A stretch of DNA of 24,262 nt from an uncultured bacterium (GTDB lineage Bacteria > Cloacimonadota > Cloacimonadia > Cloacimonadales > Cloacimonadaceae): positions 1 through 24,262 of the forward strand of contig CALGPA010000020.1 in assembly GCA_937960795.1 (NCBI GenBank). The letters run 5' to 3'. The notes under the pieces are model-generated. The model ran no database searches and was not told the origin of the DNA. It saw only the letters and a list, made by a program, of their open reading frames with translations. How positions within the stretch are numbered: position 1 is the first letter of the stretch; each line of letters starts with the position of its first letter. The translations under genes were made by a program, and so were the position numbers. Below are positions 8,501-15,854 of this stretch, piece after piece.

Positions 8501-8566
8501 TAAGTCCTTGTCCTCTCACCGCTTGCACGCTTGAGCGGTGAGCAAGCGGTGAGGGGGGCATGACAA
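8500..8566. repeat. 67-bp intergenic repeat, copy 1
   Basis: This stretch aligns without gaps to 24110-24176, with about 57 of 67 positions identical by eye. It contains a perfect 11-bp inverted repeat CTCACCGCTTG (8515-8525) / CAAGCGGTGAG (8543-8553). The right arm's core GCGGTGAG is also present a second time (8535-8542), so the left arm has two possible pairing partners. It sits directly before the hcp terminator hairpin. Confidence 0.75.
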
Positions 8567-8568
8567 AG

Positions 8569-8597
8569 AAAGGCAAGCCCTTGTAAGGCTTGCCTTT
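8569..8597 (-). terminator. Rho-independent terminator of the hcp operon
   Basis: A perfect 11-bp stem, AAAGGCAAGCC (8569-8579) / GGCTTGCCTTT (8587-8597), with a 7-nt loop, lies 25 nt beyond the hcp stop. Read on the minus strand the stem is followed by TTCTTTGTC, a U-rich tail. On the plus strand the tail is weaker, so it acts mainly for hcp. Confidence 0.8.
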
Positions 8598-8621
8598 GCA
8601 TTGATGGATCTAATGCGACTA

Positions 8622-10274
8622 TCAGCCTGCCATCATGGCAGCGATGTCGTCGTCAGGATTGGTAGTTTGTTTGAGGCCAAAGGTGTCAATGATGACTTTG
8701 GCGACGTTCGGGGAAAGGAATCCGGGCAGGGTCGGTCCGATCTGGATGTTTTTGAAGCCCAGATACAGGAGTGCCAATAGCACTGCCACAGCTTTTTGTT
8801 CATACCAGCCGAGATCAAAGGAGATCGGCAGATCGTTGATATCTTCTAGGCCAAAGACTTCTTTGAGCTTGAGAGCGATCACGGCAAGGGAGTAGGAGTC
8901 GTTGCACTGTCCGGCATCAAGGACGCGGGGGATGCCATCGATATCGCCGAGATTGAGTTTGATATAGCGATATTTGGCGCAGCCGGCTGTGAGAATCACG
9001 GTGTCTTTGGGCAGCTTTTCGGCTACTTCGGTGAAGTATTTGCGAGAAGGCATGCGACCATCGCATCCTGCCATCACGACAAAGCGTTTGATGGCGCCGG
9101 ATTTGACGGCGTCCACGACCTTATCTGCCAAGGAAAGAACGGTCGCATGGGCAAATCCACCCACGATTTCTCCTGTTTCAATCTCTTTGGGAGGCTGGCA
9201 TTTGAGGGCGGCTTCGATCACGGGGCTGAAGTCTTTGGCTTTGCCATCTTCACGATCCGCAATATGCACAGAGCCGGGATATCCTGCCATGCCAGTGGTA
9301 AACATCCGATCAAGGTAGGTGTTTTCTTTGCGCAGCGGCACGATGCAGTTTGTGGTCATCAGGATGGCGCCGTTGAAGTTCTCGAAGTCTTCCAATTGAT
9401 GCCACCAAGAGGAGCCGTAGTTTCCATGGAAATGCTCATATTTTTTGAAAGCAGGGTAGTAGTTTGCAGGCAGCATTTCGCTATGGGTATAGATGTCGAT
9501 TCCTTTGCCTTCGGTCTGAATCAAGAGCTCTTCGAAGTCCTTGAGATCGTGGCCGGAGACGAGGATGCCGGGTTTTTTCCCAACGCCGATATTGACATGG
9601 GTAGGCTCCGGATTGCCGTAGGTGACGGTATTGGCTTCATCGAGTTTTGCCATTACTTTCACGGCGTGTTCACCGGTTTTGAGAACCATTGCGACGAGCT
9701 CATCAGCACTGAGGCTGTCGTCGATGGTGGCAGCGAGGCCTTCCATCATAAATTTGTTTACTTCTTCATCTTGGAAGCCCAACATAGCAGCGTGATCGCC
9801 ATAAGCGCCGATGCCCTTGAGGCCGTAGGTGATGGTTTCACGAAGGCTGCGGACATCTTCGTTTTCTGTTCTTTTGACACCGACTTTGGTGGCAAATTCG
9901 GCATATTGATCCTTTGTGATCTTGAATGTGACGGCTTCCGGGCAGCTGTCGCATTTGTCTTTGAGGATCGCGCATAGCTCTTCTTTGCGTTTGTCGCGCA
10001 GAGCGATGGCTTTGTCTATCATGCTTGTGATGACAGCTTCGTCAAAGTTTGCATTGGTGATCGTAGTAAAGAGGCCTTGCATCACAAAGATAGCATCTTC
10101 CGGATAGTATTTTCCGTTTTGGATGAGTTTGTGAGATGCATAAGCGAGGCCGCGAAGGCTGTAGATAAGAAGGTCCATCAGGTTTGCAAGGGTATCCGGC
10201 TTTCCGCATACTCCGCGCATTGTGCAACCCTGGTTGCGGGCTGTTTCTTGACATTGGAAACAAAACATACTCAT
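8622..10274 (-). CDS. hcp: Hybrid cluster protein (Hcp; hydroxylamine/NO reductase)
   Basis: A 550-residue Hcp. The family reduces hydroxylamine in vitro and is implicated in NO detoxification and protein S-nitrosylation in anaerobes. Seen: the N-terminal cluster motif CFQCQETARNQGC with C5, C8, C17 and C23 in the strict-anaerobe spacing. All eight hybrid-cluster ligands are present: H242, E266, C310, C404, C432, C457, E492 and K494, each exactly two residues below the Desulfovibrio vulgaris numbering (H244 to K496). The start ATG at 10274 has AAGGAG 8 nt upstream. It is the last gene of the operon with tetR, ferredoxin and cupin; the ferredoxin is a plausible electron donor. The protein appears fully competent. 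Confidence 0.97.
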   Translation of the reverse strand: MSMFCFQCQETARNQGCTMRGVCGKPDTLANLMDLLIYSLRGLAYASHKLIQNGKYYPEDAIFVMQGLFTTITNANFDEAVITSMIDKAIALRDKRKEELCAILKDKCDSCPEAVTFKITKDQYAEFATKVGVKRTENEDVRSLRETITYGLKGIGAYGDHAAMLGFQDEEVNKFMMEGLAATIDDSLSADELVAMVLKTGEHAVKVMAKLDEANTVTYGNPEPTHVNIGVGKKPGILVSGHDLKDFEELLIQTEGKGIDIYTHSEMLPANYYPAFKKYEHFHGNYGSSWWHQLEDFENFNGAILMTTNCIVPLRKENTYLDRMFTTGMAGYPGSVHIADREDGKAKDFSPVIEAALKCQPPKEIETGEIVGGFAHATVLSLADKVVDAVKSGAIKRFVVMAGCDGRMPSRKYFTEVAEKLPKDTVILTAGCAKYRYIKLNLGDIDGIPRVLDAGQCNDSYSLAVIALKLKEVFGLEDINDLPISFDLGWYEQKAVAVLLALLYLGFKNIQIGPTLPGFLSPNVAKVIIDTFGLKQTTNPDDDIAAMMAG

Positions 10275-10297
10275 GGTCTTTTCTCCTTGCTGGTTTA

Positions 10298-10615
10298 TTA
10301 TGGTTTTGGCATTTTGATTACGAGGATACGCATGACGCTGTCACCCTCATTTGTCACTGCATGGGGGATGTCTTTTGGACTATCGATGATGGTTCCTGCG
10401 GGGAAGGCCTTGCTCTCATCACCGATGGTTAGAGTGGCAGTGCCTTCGATCACAAAAAATGCTACGTTTACTGGGGTCTTGTGAGCCTTCAGATGTGCTT
10501 TGGGCTCAAATTCGATATGAACGATCTCGCCTTCAGGCCGGCTGTAGAGCTTTGTGCCTACCATGCCCATGGCGTTTAACACGGGGCTGATATCTTTGTA
10601 GAATCTGCTATCCAT
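10298..10615 (-). CDS. Small cupin-domain protein
   Basis: A 105-residue single-domain cupin. Motif 1 is KAHLKAHKTPVNVAFFVIEG with H41 and H45, but the usual Glu of that motif is replaced (V51). Motif 2 contributes H85 in SPKDIPHAV. Three histidines could bind one metal; no substrate can be assigned. AAGGAG about 5 nt upstream supports ATG 10615. It lies 9 nt after the ferredoxin gene and 23 nt before hcp, so it is co-transcribed with both. Position suggests a role linked to Hcp, perhaps as sensor or accessory protein; this is inference. Confidence 0.85.
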   Translation of the reverse strand: MDSRFYKDISPVLNAMGMVGTKLYSRPEGEIVHIEFEPKAHLKAHKTPVNVAFFVIEGTATLTIGDESKAFPAGTIIDSPKDIPHAVTNEGDSVMRILVIKMPKP

Positions 10616-10624
10616 TATATCTCC

Positions 10625-11440
10625 TTAGATGATCTTTCCATCTACGCTGATGACATTTACTTTTACAAAGTGCATCTTGCCGGCACGCTCTAACGCTTTT
10701 TGCATGAGGATCTCCGTGCCGCCACAGCAAGGGACTTCCATGCGCACTATGGTCACACTCTTGATATTGTGCAGGATAAAAATCTGGGAAAGCTTGTCAA
10801 TGTATCTTTCCAGATCCGGATCCAATTTTGGACAAAACGTGATTACGATCTTGCCGGCAAGGAATCTTTGGTGAAAATTCCCAAAAGCATAGGGCACGCA
10901 ATCCGCTGAAATGAGTAGATCTGCGTTCTCAAAATACTCAGCCGCAGGATTGAGCAGAGTGAGCTGCACCGGCCACTGGCGAAGCTGAGAGCTGACATCA
11001 CCGCCGGTGGAGCTTGGAGCTGTTTCCGGCTCGATCTTCTTGGCATGGGTGCCGCTGCAGCCGCAAGCCATGGTTTCTTCACAAGTGAGAGCCTCAATGT
11101 CGTAGTCATTGTCCTTTAGGATCTTGACTGCTTCGTTGTAATAGGTCATCTCGCCGTGGGATTTCAGATGATGCAGGTGGGCTTTGATCGTGTTCTCACC
11201 TGCTTTCATGATGTTTTCCATCACCAGAGCTTCGCTGTAGGGCTCAGCTTCGCGCTCCTCCACTTCGATGGCGCCCAAAGGGCAGGTGCCCAAGCAGGCT
11301 CCCAGTCCGTCACAGAAAAGGTCGCTTACCAATCTGGCTTTGCCGTCGATGATCTGCAAAGCGCCTTCCGGGCATCCCGGGATGCAAGCTCCGCAGCCAT
11401 TGCACTTTTCTTCGTCGATTTTGATGATCTGACGTTTCAT
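10625..11440 (-). CDS. 4Fe-4S ferredoxin-domain protein, likely Hcp partner
   Basis: A 271-residue iron-sulfur protein. Residues 1-60 form a two-cluster ferredoxin. The first motif is complete (CNGCGACIPGCP: C13, C16, C19, C23). The second reads CDGLGACLGTCP: C43, C49 and C53 are present but the second Cys is Leu46, leaving three Cys. The C-terminal region (about 110-271) has more conserved-looking Cys: C120, C126 and C128 (ACGCSG), C181, C203 (FCPKLD) and C238-C239 (PCCGG), which may bind a further cofactor. Genes of this type are commonly found beside hcp in anaerobes and probably supply its electrons. The start overlaps the tetR stop (ATGA), with AGAGGT 7 nt upstream. Electron-donor function is inferred from context. 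Confidence 0.88.
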   Translation of the reverse strand: MKRQIIKIDEEKCNGCGACIPGCPEGALQIIDGKARLVSDLFCDGLGACLGTCPLGAIEVEEREAEPYSEALVMENIMKAGENTIKAHLHHLKSHGEMTYYNEAVKILKDNDYDIEALTCEETMACGCSGTHAKKIEPETAPSSTGGDVSSQLRQWPVQLTLLNPAAEYFENADLLISADCVPYAFGNFHQRFLAGKIVITFCPKLDPDLERYIDKLSQIFILHNIKSVTIVRMEVPCCGGTEILMQKALERAGKMHFVKVNVISVDGKII

Positions 11441-12024
11441 GGTCTTACCTCTATTAGTTTTTTTATTGTTTTAAATAGGTCGGTGCCTTCCTCAAGAAGG
11501 TCAAATGAGTGTTTGCTGAGATTCCATTGAGTGACAGTGAGACGCATGGATCCGACGATCGTGCGAAACAGGTGCATGGGGTTCAGATCTTCTCGAATCT
11601 GCCCATCTCGTTGCCCCTGCATGATGTAGCCAAGTACTTCATCCCTATGGATGTGCATGATGCTGCGCAGATACTCCACGAAACTATGGTCATTTTTAAA
11701 GAGCTCTTCAGAAAACATCACCATCGCCAGATCGGGCTCTTGGGTGAAGAGCTCGTATCGGTTTAGGACAAAGCGGCTGATGCGCTCGATCGGGCTGAGA
11801 TCTTGGCTGTTTATCTCTTCAATCACTTGGCAGGAAACATGCTCAAAGTAGCAAAGGATCATGCGGATCAGATCTTTTTTGCTGGAGAAATGTTTGTACA
11901 AAGCGGCATCGGTCACCCCCAGCCTGTTGGCGAGGTTCTTGGTCGTAAGCCTTTCATAGCCTTGACGTGCTATGACCTCGATGGCGGCTTGCACGATCTG
12001 CATTTGTCGATCTGTAACATCCAT
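11437..12024 (-). CDS. TetR family transcriptional regulator
   Basis: A 195-residue TetR-type repressor. The helix-turn-helix lies at about residues 27-50 (LTTKNLANRLGVTDAALYKH) within the typical N-terminal domain, followed by a ligand-binding domain too divergent to name a ligand. The ATG at 12024 is chosen: AAAGGATG lies about 9 nt upstream, and the longer in-frame reading from 12120 would translate the palindromic operator region and give an atypical basic extension. It is the first gene of the tetR-ferredoxin-cupin-hcp operon, so it probably controls its own operon. The inducer may be a redox or nitrosative signal or a small ligand; the sequence does not say. Confidence 0.9.
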   Translation of the reverse strand: MDVTDRQMQIVQAAIEVIARQGYERLTTKNLANRLGVTDAALYKHFSSKKDLIRMILCYFEHVSCQVIEEINSQDLSPIERISRFVLNRYELFTQEPDLAMVMFSEELFKNDHSFVEYLRSIMHIHRDEVLGYIMQGQRDGQIREDLNPMHLFRTIVGSMRLTVTQWNLSKHSFDLLEEGTDLFKTIKKLIEVRP

Positions 12025-12044
12025 TGTTATACATCCTTTTCTTG

Positions 12045-12070
12045 TTGGTAAGTAAGCATTCACTAACCAA
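12045..12070. promoter_or_regulatory. Candidate TetR operator (26-bp near-palindrome)
   Basis: TTGGTAAGTAAGC / ATTCACTAACCAA: the half-sites match at 9 of 13 positions (TTGGT-AGT-A core). It lies 20 nt upstream of the tetR start and close to a weak minus-strand promoter (TTGCCA with a poor -10). Size, symmetry and position fit an autoregulatory TetR operator. Binding is inferred. Confidence 0.6.
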
Positions 12071-12394
12071 GCTAAATGAGTCTGGTATTTTGGCAAGCTT
12101 TTTTTTCGAATCTGCTTCATATCTTGCCATCATCGATCAGGGTGATAACTGCTAAGGTGCTGATATAATGCGCATAAGCATCATAGAATAAAACCTATGA
12201 TTTTTCTGGGCGTTTGGGAGTTTTACCGCACTTTTTTGTGGCGTCCAAGACGGAAATTTGTTAGCTTTATAATACAAGGTCGATCTTAGGCTAGATTTGT
12301 CTTGACGAATATCTTGCTTTTTTTGTGCTTTGAATATTCGATAGAGATATCAGGATTGACTTTTTCATAGTAACTGATTTGAATGGGAGCTTAG
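12071..12394. other. Intergenic region upstream of the protease-deiminase gene
   Basis: An AT-rich, non-coding stretch between the divergent tetR operon and the protease-deiminase gene. A perfect 7-bp inverted repeat ATCATAG-N8-CTATGAT (12180-12201) is followed by TTTT and could be a weak terminator or operator. Two perfect TATAAT hexamers occur (12164-12169 and 12268-12273), but neither has a good -35 box at the right distance. A TTGACT/TTGAAT pair with 17-bp spacing (12356-12384) looks like a promoter but would start transcription after the ribosome site. I cannot assign the real promoter. Confidence 0.4.
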
Positions 12395-15300
12395 ATGCAT
12401 AGAAAGATTTTTATATTTGTTGTGCTCGTGATCTGCCTGGGGCTTGGTCATGCTGCGAGTTTTAGCTTGGGGACAGGGCAGAACGAGATTCGCCTCGTCA
12501 GTAGTGATGATTATCAAACCGTTTTGGACTACCGGATCAATAGCTTTGACTATGAGGAAGTCAATATCGACGGGGATCTTTGGCATCAGATATCTCTTCC
12601 GGGGGAAGGACATAGCCAAGAAAGAGGGCTGCCACAGCTGCCGGTCTTCAATCGCAGCATCATCATTGATAACCGGGCTGATGTAGGCTTGGAGCTTTTG
12701 GACGTGGAGTTTAAAGACATCCACATGCCCATCGCTCCGAGTAAAGGAGTGATCACACGTGATATTGACCCTCGCATGATTGCGTATGAGTTTGATCCTA
12801 TCTATAATGAAGACATTTTCTATCCCAAAGAGCTAGCGTCTCTTTCCGAAGCTTACATCCTGAGGGATTTTCGTGGTGTCACGGTTCGCACCAGTCCCTT
12901 TGCCTACAATCCCCATACAGAGACCCTTCGGATCTACACTAAGTATCGGATCCGAGTCTTTAGCAATTCTTCCCCCGGGCAAAACACTTTGGAGAGAAGG
13001 CGAGCTGAGATCTCTAGGGCGTTTTTGCCCATCTATGAGAATCACTTTGTGAATTGGCCAAGCTATCGCTACATTCCGGTGGGGGACAGCTTTGGCAAGC
13101 TCTTGGTGATCTCATATAATGGTTTTATGGAGAGCATCCAAGATTGGGTGGATTGGAAACGGCAAAAGGGGATAGAGACAAGCGTGGTGGATTGGTCTTC
13201 GATCGGCTTAACGGCAGCAAATCTAAAAAGCTATATCCAAAATGCTTACAATACAGATCCTGAGTTGACCTTCGTGCAGATCATCGGAGATGCGCCTCAG
13301 GTGCCCACTTTGATCTATCAGGGTGGAGGCAGTGATCCCGGCTTTTCTTTGGTGGCGGGTAGTGACTACTATCCGGACATCTTTGTGGGGAGGTTTTCCG
13401 CAGAGACGGAGCAGCAGCTTCAAGTTCAGCTCAATCGCAGTATGGCTTATGAAAGGGATATGGATGAGACGGATCTTTGGCTCTCTCGGGCTACGGGGAT
13501 TGCTTCTGCCCAAGGAGCCGGTATGGGTGACATGGGAGAAAGCGACATTGAGCATATGAACATCATCCGGGATAAGCTCTTGGACTATCACTACAGCACG
13601 GTTGATCAGATCTACGATCCTTTTGCTCAAGCCGCTACTGTCACCACAAGTGTGAATGCCGGACGGGGATTTATCAACTACATCGGTCATGGCTCAAACT
13701 ATGATTGGACCACCACGGGATTTAATGTCAATCATGCCATGAACCTCACAAATGACAACAAAGCCCCCTTCATCGTAGATGTGGCATGTGTAAACGGCAA
13801 TTTCGTTTCTATCACCTGCTTTGCGGAGGCATGGATGCGCAGTCCCCAAGGCGGAGCGATCAGCATCTATGCCAGCAGCATCAACCAAAGCTGGGCTTCT
13901 CCGATGCGGGCTCAGGATGAGATCACCGATCTCTGGGTGGGAGAATCAAAGAGCAGTGTGGGTGGATTTTACTACAATGGATCATGCGCCATGATGGATG
14001 CATATGGAAACTATAATGGTGCAGACGGAATGCGGATGTTTATGACTTGGAACATCTTTGGGGATGCTTCCTTGGTTCCGCGAAGCAGGACTCCTTTGGC
14101 GATGAGTATCTCCCATCCGCACATGATCGACAACTCCACTCAAAGCCTCACTGTAAGCAGTTCAGTGGCAGACGCGCTTGTCTCTTTGAGTTATGACGGA
14201 CAAATCTATGCCAGTGGATATAGTGACCATCAGGGGCTTCTCAGCCTCGATATCAGTGCCTTGCCGCAGGATGAGCGCATCTATACACTCACTGCCACGG
14301 CGCACAATCGCATCACCTATATTTCTGAGATCGAGTATGGAACACATGCCCTGCCGGAGCTGGTGGGTCCTCGCTTTGTTGCAGAGTGGGAGCCGGCTCA
14401 AGGCGCGGTGGTGCGCTATCCGTTTGGGCAACCGAACAGTCTCTTGGAGGCACTGGCAGAGGACGATCTGCTCTTTGTGATCGTGACAGAGAACTATCAG
14501 GCTCAAGCGCAGACGGATCTGCAGGCCGCAGGAGTGAACATGGAAAATCTGCGCTACATCATTGCTCCGACAGAAACTTATTGGGTCCGAGACTATGGAC
14601 CTTGGACCATCTTTGACGAGAATCTGGATATGCACTTGGTGGATTTTAACTACAACCGTCCCCGTCCAAATGACAATGCCATCCCGTCAGTCATAGCTTC
14701 GTATCTAGAGGAGGATCTGTATGATTTGGATATGAACCACACCGGCGGCAACATCATGACTGATGGTCGAGGAACGGCTATGAGCACGGATTTGGTGCTT
14801 ACGGAAAACAGTCACCTGTCACTCCCTGAGATCAATCAGCGCTTTGAGGATGTTTTGGGGATCTCGGATTATCAAATCTATACCGATCCCACGGGGACCT
14901 ATATAGACCATATCGATTGTTGGGCAAAGCTTTTGGATGTGGATAAGGTGCTTATCCGCAGAGTTCCGACAGGTCACTCTCAGTATCAAGCCATCGAAAC
15001 ATCGGTAAGTCAATGGCAGAGCAAGATCAGTCCCTATGGCAAGCCCTATCGGATCTATCGAGTGGATACGCCAAACAACGAGCCTTATACGAATTCCTTT
15101 ATCATGAATGGCAAGATCCACATTCCTCTGATGGGGACAGCGAATGACGCGGCAGCATTGGCGATCTATGAAGAAGCTATGCCGGGCTTTGAGATCCTAG
15201 GATATTCCTATATGAGCTACCAATCCACTGACGCGCTGCACTGCAGAGTAAGCACCATCTTTGATAATCAGATGATCGCCATCCGGCATACAATGCCTGA

Positions 15301-15811
15301 GGACTATCTAGGTGCAGATTATTACAATCTGTCTTTTGAGATAGATCACGCACACGAACTCGATCATAGCTCAAGCAGATTGTATTGGCGAGCCTCGCCG
15401 GATGAATATTGGCAGCAGAGCTTTTTGATCTCAGCAGGCGGGAATGCCTATTACACAAGTATCAGCGTGGATCAGGAGCAGCACAGCATCAGTTACTGGA
15501 TCTCAGCTGAGGACAGCTCGGGAAGATCCGTGACCCTCCCCTTAAGCGGAGCGCTGGATCCATTTGATCTGCCCATCAGGATGAAAGAGCCACAGCTTAG
15601 CATCAGTACAACAAGCTCGGGACTCCTGCTTTCTTGGGATGAAGTCGAGGATGCAGATCTATATCGCATCATGAGCGCGGATAGTCCTGATGGAGCATCT
15701 TCCCTGCTAGCTCAGACATCGGAGCTGAGCTATGCCGTAGAAGCGGACGCGTCCAGGAAGTTTTTCCGGGTGATTGCCGTCAAAACGGACACAGCGCCAA
15801 ACAATCATTAG
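12395..15811 (+). CDS. Secreted Arg-gingipain-like protease fused to peptidylarginine deiminase
   Basis: A 1138-residue fusion. Residues 1-21 are a signal peptide. 22-225 resemble a gingipain propeptide, ending at R225-Y226 (YRYIPV), which aligns with the R/Y maturation cut of RgpB (YTPV). 226-565 form a C25 catalytic domain with H432 (GHGSNYDW) and C465 (VDVACVNGNF). D384 (GESDIEH) and W500/M504 (INQSWASPMR) match the RgpB S1 pocket that selects Arg. 566-650 are the gingipain Ig-like domain. 655-960 are a PPAD-like deiminase with D733 (WVRDYGPW), H839 and D841 (DHIDCW), N900 (PYTNSF) and C950 (DALHCR). R755 and R757 (YNRPRPND) match PPAD R152/R154, which read the C-terminal carboxylate. 970-1060 match the PPAD Ig-like domain; 1065-1138 look like FN3. 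No FlgD-like sorting tail is present. Predicted role: cut after Arg, then convert the exposed C-terminal Arg to citrulline plus ammonia. Homology statements rest on remembered RgpB and PPAD sequences. GGGAG lies 5 nt before the ATG. Confidence 0.93.
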   Translation: MHRKIFIFVVLVICLGLGHAASFSLGTGQNEIRLVSSDDYQTVLDYRINSFDYEEVNIDGDLWHQISLPGEGHSQERGLPQLPVFNRSIIIDNRADVGLELLDVEFKDIHMPIAPSKGVITRDIDPRMIAYEFDPIYNEDIFYPKELASLSEAYILRDFRGVTVRTSPFAYNPHTETLRIYTKYRIRVFSNSSPGQNTLERRRAEISRAFLPIYENHFVNWPSYRYIPVGDSFGKLLVISYNGFMESIQDWVDWKRQKGIETSVVDWSSIGLTAANLKSYIQNAYNTDPELTFVQIIGDAPQVPTLIYQGGGSDPGFSLVAGSDYYPDIFVGRFSAETEQQLQVQLNRSMAYERDMDETDLWLSRATGIASAQGAGMGDMGESDIEHMNIIRDKLLDYHYSTVDQIYDPFAQAATVTTSVNAGRGFINYIGHGSNYDWTTTGFNVNHAMNLTNDNKAPFIVDVACVNGNFVSITCFAEAWMRSPQGGAISIYASSINQSWASPMRAQDEITDLWVGESKSSVGGFYYNGSCAMMDAYGNYNGADGMRMFMTWNIFGDASLVPRSRTPLAMSISHPHMIDNSTQSLTVSSSVADALVSLSYDGQIYASGYSDHQGLLSLDISALPQDERIYTLTATAHNRITYISEIEYGTHALPELVGPRFVAEWEPAQGAVVRYPFGQPNSLLEALAEDDLLFVIVTENYQAQAQTDLQAAGVNMENLRYIIAPTETYWVRDYGPWTIFDENLDMHLVDFNYNRPRPNDNAIPSVIASYLEEDLYDLDMNHTGGNIMTDGRGTAMSTDLVLTENSHLSLPEINQRFEDVLGISDYQIYTDPTGTYIDHIDCWAKLLDVDKVLIRRVPTGHSQYQAIETSVSQWQSKISPYGKPYRIYRVDTPNNEPYTNSFIMNGKIHIPLMGTANDAAALAIYEEAMPGFEILGYSYMSYQSTDALHCRVSTIFDNQMIAIRHTMPEDYLGADYYNLSFEIDHAHELDHSSSRLYWRASPDEYWQQSFLISAGGNAYYTSISVDQEQHSISYWISAEDSSGRSVTLPLSGALDPFDLPIRMKEPQLSISTTSSGLLLSWDEVEDADLYRIMSADSPDGASSLLAQTSELSYAVEADASRKFFRVIAVKTDTAPNNH

Positions 15812-15828
15812 TCATTTCTTTAGATAAT

Positions 15829-15854
15829 AAAGCCCTGCTTCGGTGGGGCTTTTT
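15829..15854 (+). terminator. Rho-independent terminator with UUCG tetraloop
   Basis: Stem AAAGCCCTGC (15829-15838) / GTGGGGCTTT (15843-15852) with two G-T wobbles, a TTCG loop closed by C-G, and a T5 run (15850-15854). It lies 17 nt after the protease-deiminase stop and separates that gene from hydE. Confidence 0.88.

Noticed and set aside
8341..8566. Possible CRISPR array in the palindrome cluster
   Set aside because: The palindromes differ in sequence and there are no regularly spaced identical repeats or spacers, and no cas genes.
9147..9977. Long open frame (276 codons) on the plus strand, antisense to hcp
   Set aside because: It lies fully inside hcp, whose catalytic residues are all intact; the frame has no ribosome site and its translation resembles no family, so it is a coding shadow.
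12025..12120. N-terminal 32-residue extension of the TetR protein
   Set aside because: It would make the candidate operator and promoter coding, is unlike TetR proteins, and a ribosome site precedes ATG 12024.
12164..12273. Two perfect TATAAT hexamers (12164 and 12268) as promoters
   Set aside because: Neither has a recognisable -35 box 16-18 bp upstream; in AT-rich sequence such hexamers are expected by chance.
12356..12384. TTGACT-17 bp-TTGAAT as promoter of the protease-deiminase gene
   Set aside because: Transcription would begin about at the ATG and lose the GGGAG ribosome site, so it is probably a chance match.
14342..15280. Reading the second half of the fusion as a plain agmatine deiminase
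   Set aside because: YNRPRPND, DHIDCW and DALHCR contexts and the following Ig-like domain match PPAD rather than free-standing agmatine deiminase; also it follows a secretion signal.
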